Assembly: GCA_015067675.1 (NCBI GenBank)
Contig: SVMB01000026.1
Location: 1 to 38,558 of the forward strand
Direction: 5' to 3'
Length of the DNA stretch: 38,558 nucleotides
Source of the DNA: Oscillospiraceae bacterium
Lineage (GTDB): Bacteria; Bacillota; Clostridia; Oscillospirales; QAMX01
This document shows positions 24,135 to 32,172 of this stretch, in pieces. Position 1 is the stretch's first letter. Every line of letters begins with the position of its first letter. Below the pieces are notes generated by a model, which saw nothing but the letters and a program-made list of their open reading frames with translations, made no database searches and had not been told where the DNA came from. The position numbers and the translations under genes were made by a program.

Positions 24135-25466
24135 ATGGATAAAAAAACAAATTTCTTCAAACAGGTAGGCTTCGACATCGTCAAGATCTGGATTGAGGTC
24201 GTGATGCTGTCGCTGATCCTGTGTACGATCACGGCGATTGCAACCACCGCCCCCAGCTGCTACATCTGGGTTGCGATGTGCCTGGTGTTCGGTGCGCTGG
24301 GCGTTCTGCTTGCCTATCTGCTGCCGGGACTCCGGCTTCTGCAGACCATTCTCGGCGCCCTCATCTGCATCGGCTCCGCTCTGGGACTGCACTTTGCACT
24401 GGACTCCAACATTCCCCTTTCCATCTTCATGGGCATCTGTTTCATTGCCATCGATCTGCGCGGCCGCGCGCTGACGGAAAAAGAGTGGGACGAGGCTTCT
24501 CCCTCCTTCCTCTACACCATCTTCGTGGTCTTTACGCTGATCTTCACCCTGGCCGTGGGCATCATTCCGATGCTGGAGCCCTTCCGTCCCATTGCGACCC
24601 TGCTGGGTCCGATCATTGTCATCGTCGGCCTGCTGACGATGAACTCCCTCAACGTGCGTTCCCTCACCGACGTGCAGCGCAACTCCACTTCTGCCGGCGC
24701 CATGGCGGTTTCCAAGAACATGAACCTGCAGAACAAGCTTCTGCTGCTGGTGGTTCTGGCGGTGGTCATCCTGCTGTCGCTGCTGGGTCCGATCTACAAC
24801 GGACTCTACTCCCTGCTGCGTATGTTCTTTGCCTGGCTCACCTCCCGGGAGGCTTCCGAACCGGAGGGCCCGCTTGATGAAGGCGGCGGCGGAATGGAGC
24901 AGCCGGATATGTCGGGACTGGCGGTTCCGCATGAACGCAACCCGTTGTGGGTCAAGATTGAAGAGATCTTCATCATCGTTGTTGCTGTCATCACGCTGAT
25001 TGCGATCGTGTGCTTCCTTGCTTGGGCTGCCTGGAAGGGCATCCGAAAGCTCATCGCCTACCTCAAGACCGTGGACTGGTTTGCCACCCGCGAAGGAACC
25101 GATCTTGAGGAGTACGAGGACACCCGCGAATCGCTGGTAGACATCCGTGATCTGCCGAAAGAATACCTGCGCCGCATGGGCGACTGGCTTTCGGACCGGC
25201 TGAAACGGGAACCGTCGTGGGCAGACCTGAAAACCAACGCCGAGAAGGCCCGCGCCCTCTACCGCCGCACGCTGCTCAAAGCCCGTGCCGGCGGATACAA
25301 GGAAAACGCGGCCTACACCCCTTCCCAGACGCTGAAAGCCGTTATTCCGCACGTAAAAGTAAGCCCGCAGAGCCTGGATACCCTGCGGGACTGCTACGAG
25401 CAGGCGCGCTACGGTGAGCGTGAGCCCGACGGCGAAGCCGTCGAGGCGCTCAACCGGGAAATATAA
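24135..25466 (+). CDS. Membrane protein with DUF4129-like C-terminus
   Basis: A 443-residue membrane protein with about six N-terminal helices (residues 20-210) and one more near 278-302. It ends in a cytoplasmic C-terminal domain containing KARALYRRTLLKARAGG, YTPSQTL and LRDCYEQARYGEREP, which follows the DUF4129 pattern. A Gly/Glu-rich loop (about 243-265) sits between. In many Firmicutes moxR and DUF58 genes are followed by a transglutaminase-like membrane protein carrying a DUF4129-type tail. Here the tail is present but I see no Cys-His-Asp transglutaminase core, so the enzyme part is missing from this operon. AAAGG lies 10 nt before the ATG. Confidence 0.75.
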   Translation: MDKKTNFFKQVGFDIVKIWIEVVMLSLILCTITAIATTAPSCYIWVAMCLVFGALGVLLAYLLPGLRLLQTILGALICIGSALGLHFALDSNIPLSIFMGICFIAIDLRGRALTEKEWDEASPSFLYTIFVVFTLIFTLAVGIIPMLEPFRPIATLLGPIIVIVGLLTMNSLNVRSLTDVQRNSTSAGAMAVSKNMNLQNKLLLLVVLAVVILLSLLGPIYNGLYSLLRMFFAWLTSREASEPEGPLDEGGGGMEQPDMSGLAVPHERNPLWVKIEEIFIIVVAVITLIAIVCFLAWAAWKGIRKLIAYLKTVDWFATREGTDLEEYEDTRESLVDIRDLPKEYLRRMGDWLSDRLKREPSWADLKTNAEKARALYRRTLLKARAGGYKENAAYTPSQTLKAVIPHVKVSPQSLDTLRDCYEQARYGEREPDGEAVEALNREI

Positions 25467-25483
25467 TGAGATGCATAACCGAC

Positions 25484-25513
25484 AGGAGCTGTGGCTGACG
25501 CCGCAGCTCCTTT
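25484..25513 (+). terminator. Terminator-like hairpin after the moxR operon
   Basis: AGGAGCTGTGGC / GCCGCAGCTCCT stem followed by only TTTGCG, 17 bp after the stop. It is nearly identical to the hairpins flanking element A, and sits 12 bp before element B. Confidence 0.7.
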
Positions 25514-25525
25514 GCGTGGAAGAGG

Positions 25526-26260
25526 AAATGCAACACCGGATCATGAAATGCAGTAGAAGCTAAGCGCCGCAGGCGAATGAGGAACGCTTTGCGTTCCTCC
25601 GGGTGCAGGGTCCTGTGGACCCTGCCGAGGGTTGAAGGGGCGAGCAGCCCCTGGACGATCCCGTACGGCGCAGTGACAGAATGAAAGATGAAGCGTAACA
25701 GCGGACGGCAAATATAAAAAATGAAAAAACCGAAAACTCTGCTGTTTCATCTCTTTATCTGCTGTACCAACGTCGAGTCACAAGTATGGGAACTCTTTGA
25801 GTTCCCATAACGAGTGACGAGCCACTATAGATCCCGTCTCCTGTTATACCGACTTAAAAGCCAGAATCCGCATTCTGCAACGGTAAAACTCTGCAGAACA
25901 CGGATTCTTTTTGCTTCTATATACGGTTTTTGGCCTAGTTTGGTTGATTTACGCCGAATACGGCACAAAAAGGAAAAACCAGTACGCCGGAGACGTTCGG
26001 AAACGTGGCTCATGACTCGCGCTGCTTGTCATTCGACGTTGGTATAACAGAAAGTACGATCAAGCGGCGGGGTTTTGATCCTTCTATTTTTATATTTTTT
26101 TGCCGTCCTCTGCCGCGCTTTATCTGTCATTCTGTCACTGCGCCATACGGGAAGGACGGGGGACTGCTCGTCCCCCTTTGACCCCCTCGCAAGGGTCCAC
26201 AGGACCCTTGACCCATTCCATTGGAACGCAAAGCGTTCCAATGCTCCGCTGTATCTGCCC
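25526..26260. repeat. Composite palindromic element, copy B (about 735 bp)
   Basis: The left end has AAATGCAAC and, 20 bp on, AAATGCAGT. Hairpins follow: GGAACGCTTTGCGTTCC, GCAGGGTCC/GGACCCTGC and GGGGC-GAGCA-GCCCC. Next come the conserved strip (AGAATGAAAGATGAAGCG) and a GTCAC/GTGAC hairpin that itself contains a nested GGGAACTC/GAGTTCCC hairpin. The centre pairs AGAATCCG/CGGATTCT around an inner TTCTGCA/TGCAGAA and ends TTTTT. The right arm uses different stems (ATGAC/GTCAT, GGGGGAC/GTCCCCC, CAAGGGTCC/GGACCCTTG, TTGGAACGC/GCGTTCCAA) and a shortened outer end near ATACAGCGG. It lies between co-directional genes. Open frames across it are by-products. Confidence 0.9.
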
Positions 26261-26294
26261 TTACCATCTTCTCCCCCTTCTTCTCCATTCCCTC

Positions 26295-26323
26295 TTGACC
26301 CCGGCCGCCCATGCGTGTATACT
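26295..26323 (+). promoter_or_regulatory. Promoter of the SGNH hydrolase - ylmH unit
   Basis: TTGACC, 17-bp spacer and TATACT, about 52 bp before the ATG and 35 bp after element B. Confidence 0.8.
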
Positions 26324-26375
26324 GAAACTGCCGGTTTTTCCCGGACTATCCGATGATTACGAAAGGGACTTTGAT

Positions 26376-27029
26376 ATGTTATTCAAGAACGGAGAAAGAA
26401 TCGTCTTTGCAGGCGACTCCACCACTGACAGCGGCAGAAAGCGCCCCTACGGCGAAGGTCTCTGGGACGGCGTGGGCAACGGCTACGTGCGCAACATCGA
26501 CTCCATCCTCAGCGTCCTCTACCCCGACCAGCGCTTCCATATCACCAACGTCGGCTGCAGCGGCGCCACCAGCGGCGCGATGCTTGCCGACTGGGAGCAG
26601 AACGTGGAAGCCTGCCATCCCGACTGGGTCTTTGTCATGATCGGCGCAAACGACGTCTGGCGTCAGTTCGACGAGCCCACGCTTGATCACTCCAAAATCA
26701 CCCCCGAGTGCTACCGCGCAAACCTCGAGGCCGTCTGCGAGCGTACCATCGGCAAGGTTAAGGGTATGTTCATCATGAGCCCCTTCTACATGGAGGCAAA
26801 CAACGCCGATCCCATGAAGATGCGCATGGTCGAATACGCCGGCATCGCCAGGGAAGTCGCCGAGAAGTACGGCGCCACCTGGATTGACCTGCAGCCCGCC
26901 TTCGACGAGCATCTGCAGTACCGCTATCCCGCCTACATCTCCTGGGACCGCGTGCATCCCAACTGGGTGGGCAGCATGATCATCACCCGCGAGATCCTCA
27001 AGGTGATCGGCGCGGATCCCCTTTATTGA
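26376..27029 (+). CDS. SGNH/GDSL-family hydrolase
   Basis: A 217-residue esterase/lipase-type hydrolase. Block I is AGDSTTDSG with nucleophile Ser15, block II includes VGCSGATS, block III is GANDVW with Asn92, and block V is DRVHPN with Asp191 and His194, so the catalytic set is complete. There is no signal peptide; it probably deacetylates or hydrolyses small esters such as acetylated sugars in the cytoplasm. AAAGGG is 9 nt before the ATG. The open frame continues upstream into element B, but homology starts at this ATG. Confidence 0.92.
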   Translation: MLFKNGERIVFAGDSTTDSGRKRPYGEGLWDGVGNGYVRNIDSILSVLYPDQRFHITNVGCSGATSGAMLADWEQNVEACHPDWVFVMIGANDVWRQFDEPTLDHSKITPECYRANLEAVCERTIGKVKGMFIMSPFYMEANNADPMKMRMVEYAGIAREVAEKYGATWIDLQPAFDEHLQYRYPAYISWDRVHPNWVGSMIITREILKVIGADPLY

Positions 27030-27034
27030 TCGGC

Positions 27035-27874
27035 ATGAAGAAAGACACCCGGGCGCTGGCTTCCGTCAGCGCCCTTACCTCCGACATTGACGAACAGACC
27101 ACGCTGCGCCACTTGCTGGACTGCGCGGAGCAGTGCCGGGAGCGCAGCCTGCCGACATTTTCGGCCTTTCTGACGCCGGGTGAGCAGATTCTGGCGCGTG
27201 GGCTGCCGCTGGGCGAGGGATTTCACCTCTTTGGCGGCACGGCGGAGGCAGAGCGCAAGATTGCGGCGTTTCTGCCGGAGTATCTGGACGAATCCTACCT
27301 CACCGCTGCGATGGAGAGCGCCGACGGTGCCGACGAGGACTTCCCCATCTGCGCCATACGGCTGACCCGGCGGGATAAGATGGTTGCGGGGCGGACCGCC
27401 CTCTCTCACCGGGACTATCTGGGGTCGCTGCTGGGTCTGGGGATCCGGCGGGAGACGCTGGGAGATTTGTACGTGAGCGAGGACGGCTGTGATGTGATCT
27501 GTGTGAAGAGCATGGCGGCGTTTTTGCTGGAGAATGTGACCGGCGCCGGGCGGGTGAGCCTGGATGCGAGGCAGATTGCGCTGAGTGAGGTTGTGGTACC
27601 GGAGAAGAAGGTAAAGGTCATCCGGGACACGGTAGCATCGCTGCGGCTGGACGGTGTCGCGTCGGCGGGTTTTTCCCTGTCGAGGGGGAAAACGGCGGAG
27701 GCGATTGCCGCGGGGAAATGCGAGGTCAATGCAAGGCTCTGTGAGAAAGGCGACCGGGAAGTGCACGAGGGAGATATTGTGAGTATCCGGGGACTGGGAC
27801 GGATGAAGCTGACGGAAGTCGGCGGAAACTCAAAGAAAGGCCGGATCATCATCACGATAGAGAGATACCTGTAG
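27035..27874 (+). CDS. ylmH: YlmH-family S4-domain RNA-binding protein
   Basis: A 279-residue protein with a central YlmH domain (ICAIRLTRRDKM, then LSHRDYLGSLLGLGIRRETLGD, the family signature, near residue 125) and a C-terminal S4 RNA-binding domain (LRLDGVASAGFSLSRGKTAE, then GKCEVNARL). In Bacillus subtilis the YlmH/RqcP2 protein takes part in ribosome-associated quality control. It usually lies in the ftsZ-ylm cluster; here it follows an SGNH hydrolase gene by 5 bp. The ATG at 27035 is preferred over a TTG at 27026. Its stop codon (CTG TAG) is the first part of the inverted repeat of element C. Confidence 0.9.
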   Translation: MKKDTRALASVSALTSDIDEQTTLRHLLDCAEQCRERSLPTFSAFLTPGEQILARGLPLGEGFHLFGGTAEAERKIAAFLPEYLDESYLTAAMESADGADEDFPICAIRLTRRDKMVAGRTALSHRDYLGSLLGLGIRRETLGDLYVSEDGCDVICVKSMAAFLLENVTGAGRVSLDARQIALSEVVVPEKKVKVIRDTVASLRLDGVASAGFSLSRGKTAEAIAAGKCEVNARLCEKGDREVHEGDIVSIRGLGRMKLTEVGGNSKKGRIIITIERYL

Positions 27875-28625
27875 CATAAATGCAATGACAGCCAAACAAA
27901 TGCAGTAATTGTTAAGCGCGGCACGCGGAAACGGGTGCAGGGGCGTGCCGCCCCTGCCGAGGGGGACAAAGGGGGGCGAGTAGCCCACCGTCCATCCCAT
28001 ATGGCGCAGTAACAGAATGGAAGATGAAGCGGATAGAGGCCGGCAAAAATAAAAAAAGGAAAGAAACAAAACCTCGCCGTTTGATCGTATTTCCTGTTGT
28101 ACAAACGTCGATGTCACGCGGGAACTCGGAGAGTTCCCTAGTGACGAGCCACGATTGAACCCGTTTTCTGTTATACTAACTTAAAAGACAGAATCCGTAT
28201 TCTGCAACGGTAAAACGCTGCAGGATACGGATTCTTTTTGCATTATATTACTTTATATAAGGTGTATTCCCGCCGGGCACGGCATGAAAAAGAAAAGTCG
28301 GTATGCCGGAAGCGGATTCCTGCTGTTAGGTAAGGTTGAAAGAGACGTTCGAAATCGTGGCTCGACGCTCGATTCTCTTGCGTCTCGACGCAAGAAAGCA
28401 GAAGGTACGATCAAAAGTACAGCTTTCGATTTTATATTTTTATTTCTGCCATCCTCTGCCGCGCTTCATCTGTCATTCTGGTGGTTCGCCGATGTAGGAA
28501 GGACGGTGGGCTACTCGCCCCCCTTTGTCCCCCTCGGCAGGGGCGGCACGCCCCTGCACCCGTTTCCGCGTGCCGCGCTTAACAATTACTGCATTTGTTT
28601 GGCTGTCATTGCATTTATGCTACAG
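27869..28625. repeat. Composite palindromic element, copy C (about 757 bp, best-preserved ends)
   Basis: The outermost part of the two arms is an almost exact inverted repeat of more than 110 bp. It starts with CTGTAGCATAAATGCAATG and contains a second AAATGCAGT 20 bp inward, TTAAGCGCGGCACGCGG, hairpin GCAGGGGCG/CGCCCCTGC-type pairing and GGGCGAGTAGCCC. Further in are the conserved strip (AGAATGGAAGATGAAGCG), a GTCAC/GTGAC hairpin with a nested GGAACTC/GAGTTCC, and on the right a GACGC/GCGTC hairpin. The centre pairs 28190-28206 with 28219-28235 (17 bp, one mismatch or so) and then TTTT. Both convergent neighbours (ylmH and the YitT gene) take their stop codon TAG from the terminal CTGTAG. 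Confidence 0.95.
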
Positions 28626-29474
28626 CGGCAGGAATCCCTTACCCATGATCTCGCTGCTCGATGCTACCATCATAAACGCCTTCGGCTGCTCATTATGTAT
28701 ATACACCCTCAGCCTATGCGCCTGCGCAGGCCGCAGCGCTGTGAATATCACCTGCTTCTCCCCGCCTGCATATGCCCCTCGTCCCGGGCAGATCGTCGCA
28801 CTCCTCTTCAGCGTTCCAATTATATACCCGCATATGGGCTCCGCATCATCACAGACAATAATCATGCACTTACACAGATTCATGTTCTGTATGAACTCAT
28901 CCACTACAATCGACTTCGCCAGCAGTCCCAGCGCCGAAAACAGCACCGTCTGTATGTCAAATACCAACGCCGACGACGCCGTGATCAGCACGTCGCTGAT
29001 GAACAGACCCTTGCCCATCTCGATGCCCCGGCGGTCTTTCATGATCGCCGCCAGTATGTCCGTGCCGCCGCCCGATGCGTCCCTTGAGAAAAGGAGCGCC
29101 GCGCCCACCGCCGGCAGCAGAATCGCAAATATCAGCTCCAGCAGCGGCTCATTCGTCAGCGGCCCCTCCAGCGGACACCAGACCTCCAGACGCTCCGTTA
29201 CCACCGCTACAATCACCGTCGCCCATGCCGTTTTCAGCGCAAACCGCCGTCCCATGGTAATGAGTCCCAGCAGCAGAAACAACCCGTTGAGGATCAGGTT
29301 GAGCTTACCCGGCGTCGCCGGCAGCAGCCGCGACAATACCACGCAGAAGCCCGACACGCCGCCGAAGGTGAAGTTGTTGGGAAACTTGAAGAAGTATACC
29401 CCCGCCGCCACCAGCAGCGCGCCCACGCTCACGCACAGATAGTCGTAAAATACGCTCTTACGGAAATTGCTCAT
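28620..29474 (-). CDS. YitT-family membrane protein (DUF2179)
   Basis: A 284-residue protein with about five to six N-terminal membrane helices (VSVGALLVAAGVYFF, FGGVSGFCVVLSRLL, LNLILNGLFLLLGLI and others). The conserved segment GGGTDILAAIMKDR lies near residue 135, and a C-terminal cytoplasmic DUF2179 domain ends in SEIMGKGF. The function of YitT proteins is not established. AAGGAG lies 6 nt before the ATG. The family usually ends soon after the GxGF motif, so the stop supplied by element C probably does not truncate it noticeably. Confidence 0.9.
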   Translation of the reverse strand: MSNFRKSVFYDYLCVSVGALLVAAGVYFFKFPNNFTFGGVSGFCVVLSRLLPATPGKLNLILNGLFLLLGLITMGRRFALKTAWATVIVAVVTERLEVWCPLEGPLTNEPLLELIFAILLPAVGAALLFSRDASGGGTDILAAIMKDRRGIEMGKGLFISDVLITASSALVFDIQTVLFSALGLLAKSIVVDEFIQNMNLCKCMIIVCDDAEPICGYIIGTLKRSATICPGRGAYAGGEKQVIFTALRPAQAHRLRVYIHNEQPKAFMMVASSSEIMGKGFLPL

Positions 29475-29509
29475 GTCCTGCTCCTTTACCGATTCGATTT
29501 TCCGACCTC

Positions 29510-29539
29510 AGTTTACACCTCTCAAAACACTCTTGTCAA
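29510..29539 (-). promoter_or_regulatory. Promoter of the YitT gene
   Basis: Minus strand: perfect TTGACA, 18-bp spacer, TAAACT, about 36 bp upstream of the ATG. Confidence 0.7.
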
Positions 29540-29645
29540 TGAAAGCGCGCCGACTTTGCAAGATATGCTGCAAAATCAGCGCGTTACTGTCAGATATGTC
29601 GGTGTTCCTGGGATGATTTCCCAGTAAATGCAGGACTTGCGTCAT

Positions 29646-30161
29646 TCAGATCGTAAGCGAGCGGCGCAGGCGGGGCAGGAGCCTGTCCAGAAGGCGGATG
29701 GTTACGATCTCGACGGAGCCCATGAGAGCGGCCTGTCCCAGCCGCGCGGGCAAAAGAGCCAGGAAGGGTGTATCGTAGAGCACGGAGATCCAGAAGGAGT
29801 TGAGCAGGACGCTGCCGAAGATCTCCGTGACGAGGACGGCGGCGAGGATAGCCGGCCAGCCGCGGCTGTTTTTCAGCGTGAAGCCGTACCAGAGGCCGGT
29901 GAGGAAGGCGGTCAGTGTAAAGCCGGGGAAGTACGGGCCGATGGGGAACGCGATAGCGCCGATGAAGTCGCCGACCGCGCCGGTGACGGCTCCGCCCACG
30001 GGACCGAGCAGGACGGCAGCGAGGACGACGGGGACGAAGCCGAAGCCGATCTTGAGGTTCCAGACGGAAATGGAGAGAAATCGTGACAGGACGATATTCG
30101 CGGCGATGAGGACAGCGATGATGCAGATGCGGCGGGTGAGTTCGCGGCGGTTTGAGGGCAT
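29646..30161 (-). CDS. folT: Folate ECF transporter substrate-binding (S) component
   Basis: A 171-residue membrane protein with six hydrophobic segments, typical of ECF S components that bind a vitamin and hand it to a shared EcfAA'T module. The N-terminal IIAVLIAANIVLSRFLSI and GFGFVPVVLAAVLLGP segments, and the GDFIGAIAFPIGPYFPGFTL loop, match the FolT type. A tetrahydrofolate riboswitch in its leader supports folate as the substrate. AAGGAG lies about 10 nt before the ATG and is part of a hairpin (30166-30196). Confidence 0.9.
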   Translation of the reverse strand: MPSNRRELTRRICIIAVLIAANIVLSRFLSISVWNLKIGFGFVPVVLAAVLLGPVGGAVTGAVGDFIGAIAFPIGPYFPGFTLTAFLTGLWYGFTLKNSRGWPAILAAVLVTEIFGSVLLNSFWISVLYDTPFLALLPARLGQAALMGSVEIVTIRLLDRLLPRLRRSLTI

Positions 30162-30165
30162 AAAA

Positions 30166-30264
30166 ACAGGTCTCCTTTCGTTTGCAGGAGGTCTGTTAAC
30201 ATAAAACAGAGCCTCCTTATCAGCGCATACGAACAGACAGCTCTGCTGCGATAATAAAGAGGCT
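30166..30264 (-). promoter_or_regulatory. Expression platform of the folT riboswitch
   Basis: Two hairpins on the minus strand separate the aptamer from folT. The first (30210-30264) pairs AGCCTC with GAGGCT and continues into TTAT/ATAA, then CTGTTTTA. The second (30166-30196) pairs ACAG..CTCCT with AGGAG..CTGT and is followed at once by TTTTT and the ATG; its 3' arm contains the AAGGAG ribosome-binding site. The layout could act by termination, by masking the start, or both. Confidence 0.7.
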
Positions 30265-30297
30265 TTTGTCTTTACTATAAAACAGCGGGATGCGGGA

Positions 30298-30416
30298 CAC
30301 GCACCGCAAGCGAGGGAAGAAATCGTTTCATGGATTCCGACCTGCTTTTCGTTCCACCGGCAACTCCCCGTCCGGCGGACACTTGACGCGCGCGCCCCTA
30401 CTCTGTAGGTGCATGG
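30298..30416 (-). promoter_or_regulatory. Tetrahydrofolate (THF) riboswitch
   Basis: The minus-strand leader contains, in order, AGAGTAG, GCGTCAAGTGT, a TCCGCCGG/CCGGTGGA stem with the loop ACGGGGAGTTG, ACGAAAAGC and GGTCGGAATCC. These match, from memory, the conserved blocks of the THF class (AGAGUAG, GCGUUAAGUGU, GGGAuGUCG, ACGAAGC, GGUGAAUC). A closing stem pairs CATGCACC (30409-30416) with GGTGCGTG (30298-30305). The segment between the last conserved block and the closing stem is longer than I remember for the class. Downstream gene folT agrees. Confidence 0.85.
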
Positions 30417-30418
30417 AT

Positions 30419-30447
30419 ATTGTAGCATAAGGAGAGGCGGTTGTAAA
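30419..30447 (-). promoter_or_regulatory. Promoter of the folT transcript
   Basis: Minus strand: TTTACA, 17-bp spacer, TACAAT, directly upstream of the riboswitch and 13 bp from the edge of element D. Confidence 0.75.
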
Positions 30448-30459
30448 GGGGGGAAGATG

Positions 30460-31158
30460 AAATGCAGTATAGGGGATGATGCCTGTAATGGATACAGCGG
30501 CGCAGCCGGATGAGGAACGCTTTGCGTTCCTCGGGGTGCAGGGGCGTGCCGCCCCTGCCGAGGGTTGAAGGGGCGAGCAGCCCCTGGACGATCCCGTATG
30601 GCGCAGTGGCAGAATGGAAGATGAAGCGTATAGAGGACGGCAAAAAAGGAAAGGAAAAAAAGAAACCTTGCCCGTAGATGGCATTCACTGCATCATAGCG
30701 TCGAGTCACAAGTGTAACGAGTGACGAGCCACGTTTGAACCCGTCCCCGGCGTACTTGCCTTTCCGTTTCATGCCGTCTCCGGCGTAAATACACCCCCCA
30801 ACAGCAAAAAAGAACCCGCCTTCTGCATCCGGAAAGTCCCGGACACACAGAATACGGGTTCTATCTTTTACGTTGGTACAACAGGAGACGGTATTAAGTG
30901 TGGCTCGACGCTCGATTCTCTTGCGTCTCGACGTTGGTACAGCAGAAGGTACGAGCAAAAGCATCACTTTTGTTTCATTTTTTTATTTGCCGTCCTCTGC
31001 CGCGCTTTATCTGTCATTCTGATGGTTCGCCGATGTGGGATCGACGGTGGGCTTCTCGCCCCCCTTTGTCCCCCTCGGCAGGGGCGGCACGCCCCTGCAC
31101 CCTTTTCCCGTGTGCCACGCTTAACAATCCCTGCGAATCACAGCCCGGTATTGCATTT
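30460..31158. repeat. Composite palindromic element, copy D (about 700 bp)
   Basis: The left end is the second terminus type: AAATGCAGT, GGGGATGATGCCTGTAATGG, ATACAGCG, then hairpins GGAACGCTTTGCGTTCC, GCAGGGGCG/CCCCTGC and GGGGC-GAGCA-GCCCC. The conserved strip, a GTCAC/GTGAC hairpin and a central hairpin (AGAACCCG / CGGGTTCT plus TTCTG/CAGAA) follow. The right arm uses a GACGC/GCGTC hairpin and the first terminus type, ending ATTGCATTT at 31150-31158. That end lies 4 nt after the stop codon of the helicase-loader gene. The two arms therefore carry different termini and partly different stems. Confidence 0.9.
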
Positions 31159-31162
31159 CGGG

Positions 31163-32161
31163 TCAGAACATCCTATTCCTGCCGCGCAGATCCGCGCCGC
31201 TGATACGGATTCTCTCAAACGCGCCCCGCAGCCGCGACGCTACCGACGCTGAATACTTCGCATACAGCCCGTTTCGCCCCTCCGTATCCACCGCGCTGCA
31301 GATCACCGTCGAGCCTCCCGCATTCTCCCTCTGCTGCAGCAGCGTCAGAAAGTACGCATTATTATGGCTCCCCGCAGGTTCCGCGCCCAGATCGTCCAGC
31401 ACCAGCAGATCCACCTGCGCGCACCTTGCAATCATCGCCGCCGATTCCTCGTCCCGGCGAAACCGCTCATTATCGCACTGCGTCACATAATCCAGCGCAC
31501 TCACATACGCCACGCTCAGCTCGCGCTCAATCGCCCTGCGCGCAATACACACCGCCAGCAGGCTCTTACCGCATCCGGCAGGTCCCTCCAGCAGAAGGTT
31601 CCCCCGCCGCACGCTCAGTTCCTCGGCGTACCGCTCACAGCGCTCGTACTGCTCCCTGCGCAGCCGGTAGGGCGCGTCGTTTGTCTGGTTGATGTCGTCC
31701 ACGAAAAACTCCCGGGTGAACGCCGAGAAGCGCAGATCCTGCCGCCCCACGGCCTCTTCCAGCAGCGCCAGCTGCTCCTCCCGGTAAAACCGGCGCAGGC
31801 AGCTGCACAGTGCGCCGCCTTCTTTATACCCCGTATCGTCGCAGGCTTCGCAGATCGCGCCGCCGTTGAGGTAATCGCCGGGGTATCCCAGCTTGCCCAG
31901 CAGCGCCGCGCGTTCCTCCTGCAGCGACAGATTCTTCTGCGCCACCTGACGGATGGCTTCCTCCACCCGCGCGGGATCTCCGCTGACGGCGGCACGCACG
32001 GCGGCGGCGCCGGTCATGCGCATCTCCCGGTCAATTTCGGCAAAGCGCGGCTCCTGCGCGGACAGCCTGCGCATACGCTCGGCACGCTCCATGCGCTGCT
32101 CCTGACGGTCGCGCTCATAGCGCGGCACGGCACGCAGCATCGCAGCTCTGTCTATCTTCAT
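31163..32161 (-). CDS. DnaC/DnaI-type helicase loader ATPase
   Basis: A 332-residue AAA+ ATPase. The N-terminal helical region is followed by a cysteine cluster CEACDDTGY...CSC (near residues 104-121), probably zinc-binding. Walker A GPAGCGKS lies near 194 and Walker B LLVLDDLGAE near 254. This layout matches bacterial loaders that place the replicative helicase DnaB on DNA. It lies 11 bp downstream of a DnaD-domain gene, the usual Clostridia primosome pair. The TGA stop is 4 nt from the AAATGCAAT terminus of element D. Confidence 0.92.
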   Translation of the reverse strand: MKIDRAAMLRAVPRYERDRQEQRMERAERMRRLSAQEPRFAEIDREMRMTGAAAVRAAVSGDPARVEEAIRQVAQKNLSLQEERAALLGKLGYPGDYLNGGAICEACDDTGYKEGGALCSCLRRFYREEQLALLEEAVGRQDLRFSAFTREFFVDDINQTNDAPYRLRREQYERCERYAEELSVRRGNLLLEGPAGCGKSLLAVCIARRAIERELSVAYVSALDYVTQCDNERFRRDEESAAMIARCAQVDLLVLDDLGAEPAGSHNNAYFLTLLQQRENAGGSTVICSAVDTEGRNGLYAKYSASVASRLRGAFERIRISGADLRGRNRMF

Positions 32162-32172
32162 AGGCTATCCTC

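Noticed and set aside
25814-26356. Several open frames inside element B
   Set aside because: They follow the hairpin arms and have stop-free stretches only because of base composition; no family features.
27869-28625. tRNA or rRNA fragments in the hairpin-rich repeats
   Set aside because: No T-loop or anticodon-arm pattern and no conserved tRNA boxes were seen.
28284-29087. Open frame of about 267 codons across element C and the YitT gene end
   Set aside because: It lies in the repeat and then antisense to a clear membrane protein gene; the translation is low-complexity and Arg/Pro-rich.
29570-29640. Degenerate remnant of an element terminus (CCTGGGATGATTTCCCAG and AAATGCAGGAC after folT)
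   Set aside because: The pieces resemble parts of the second terminus type but are in a different order and too short to be convincing.
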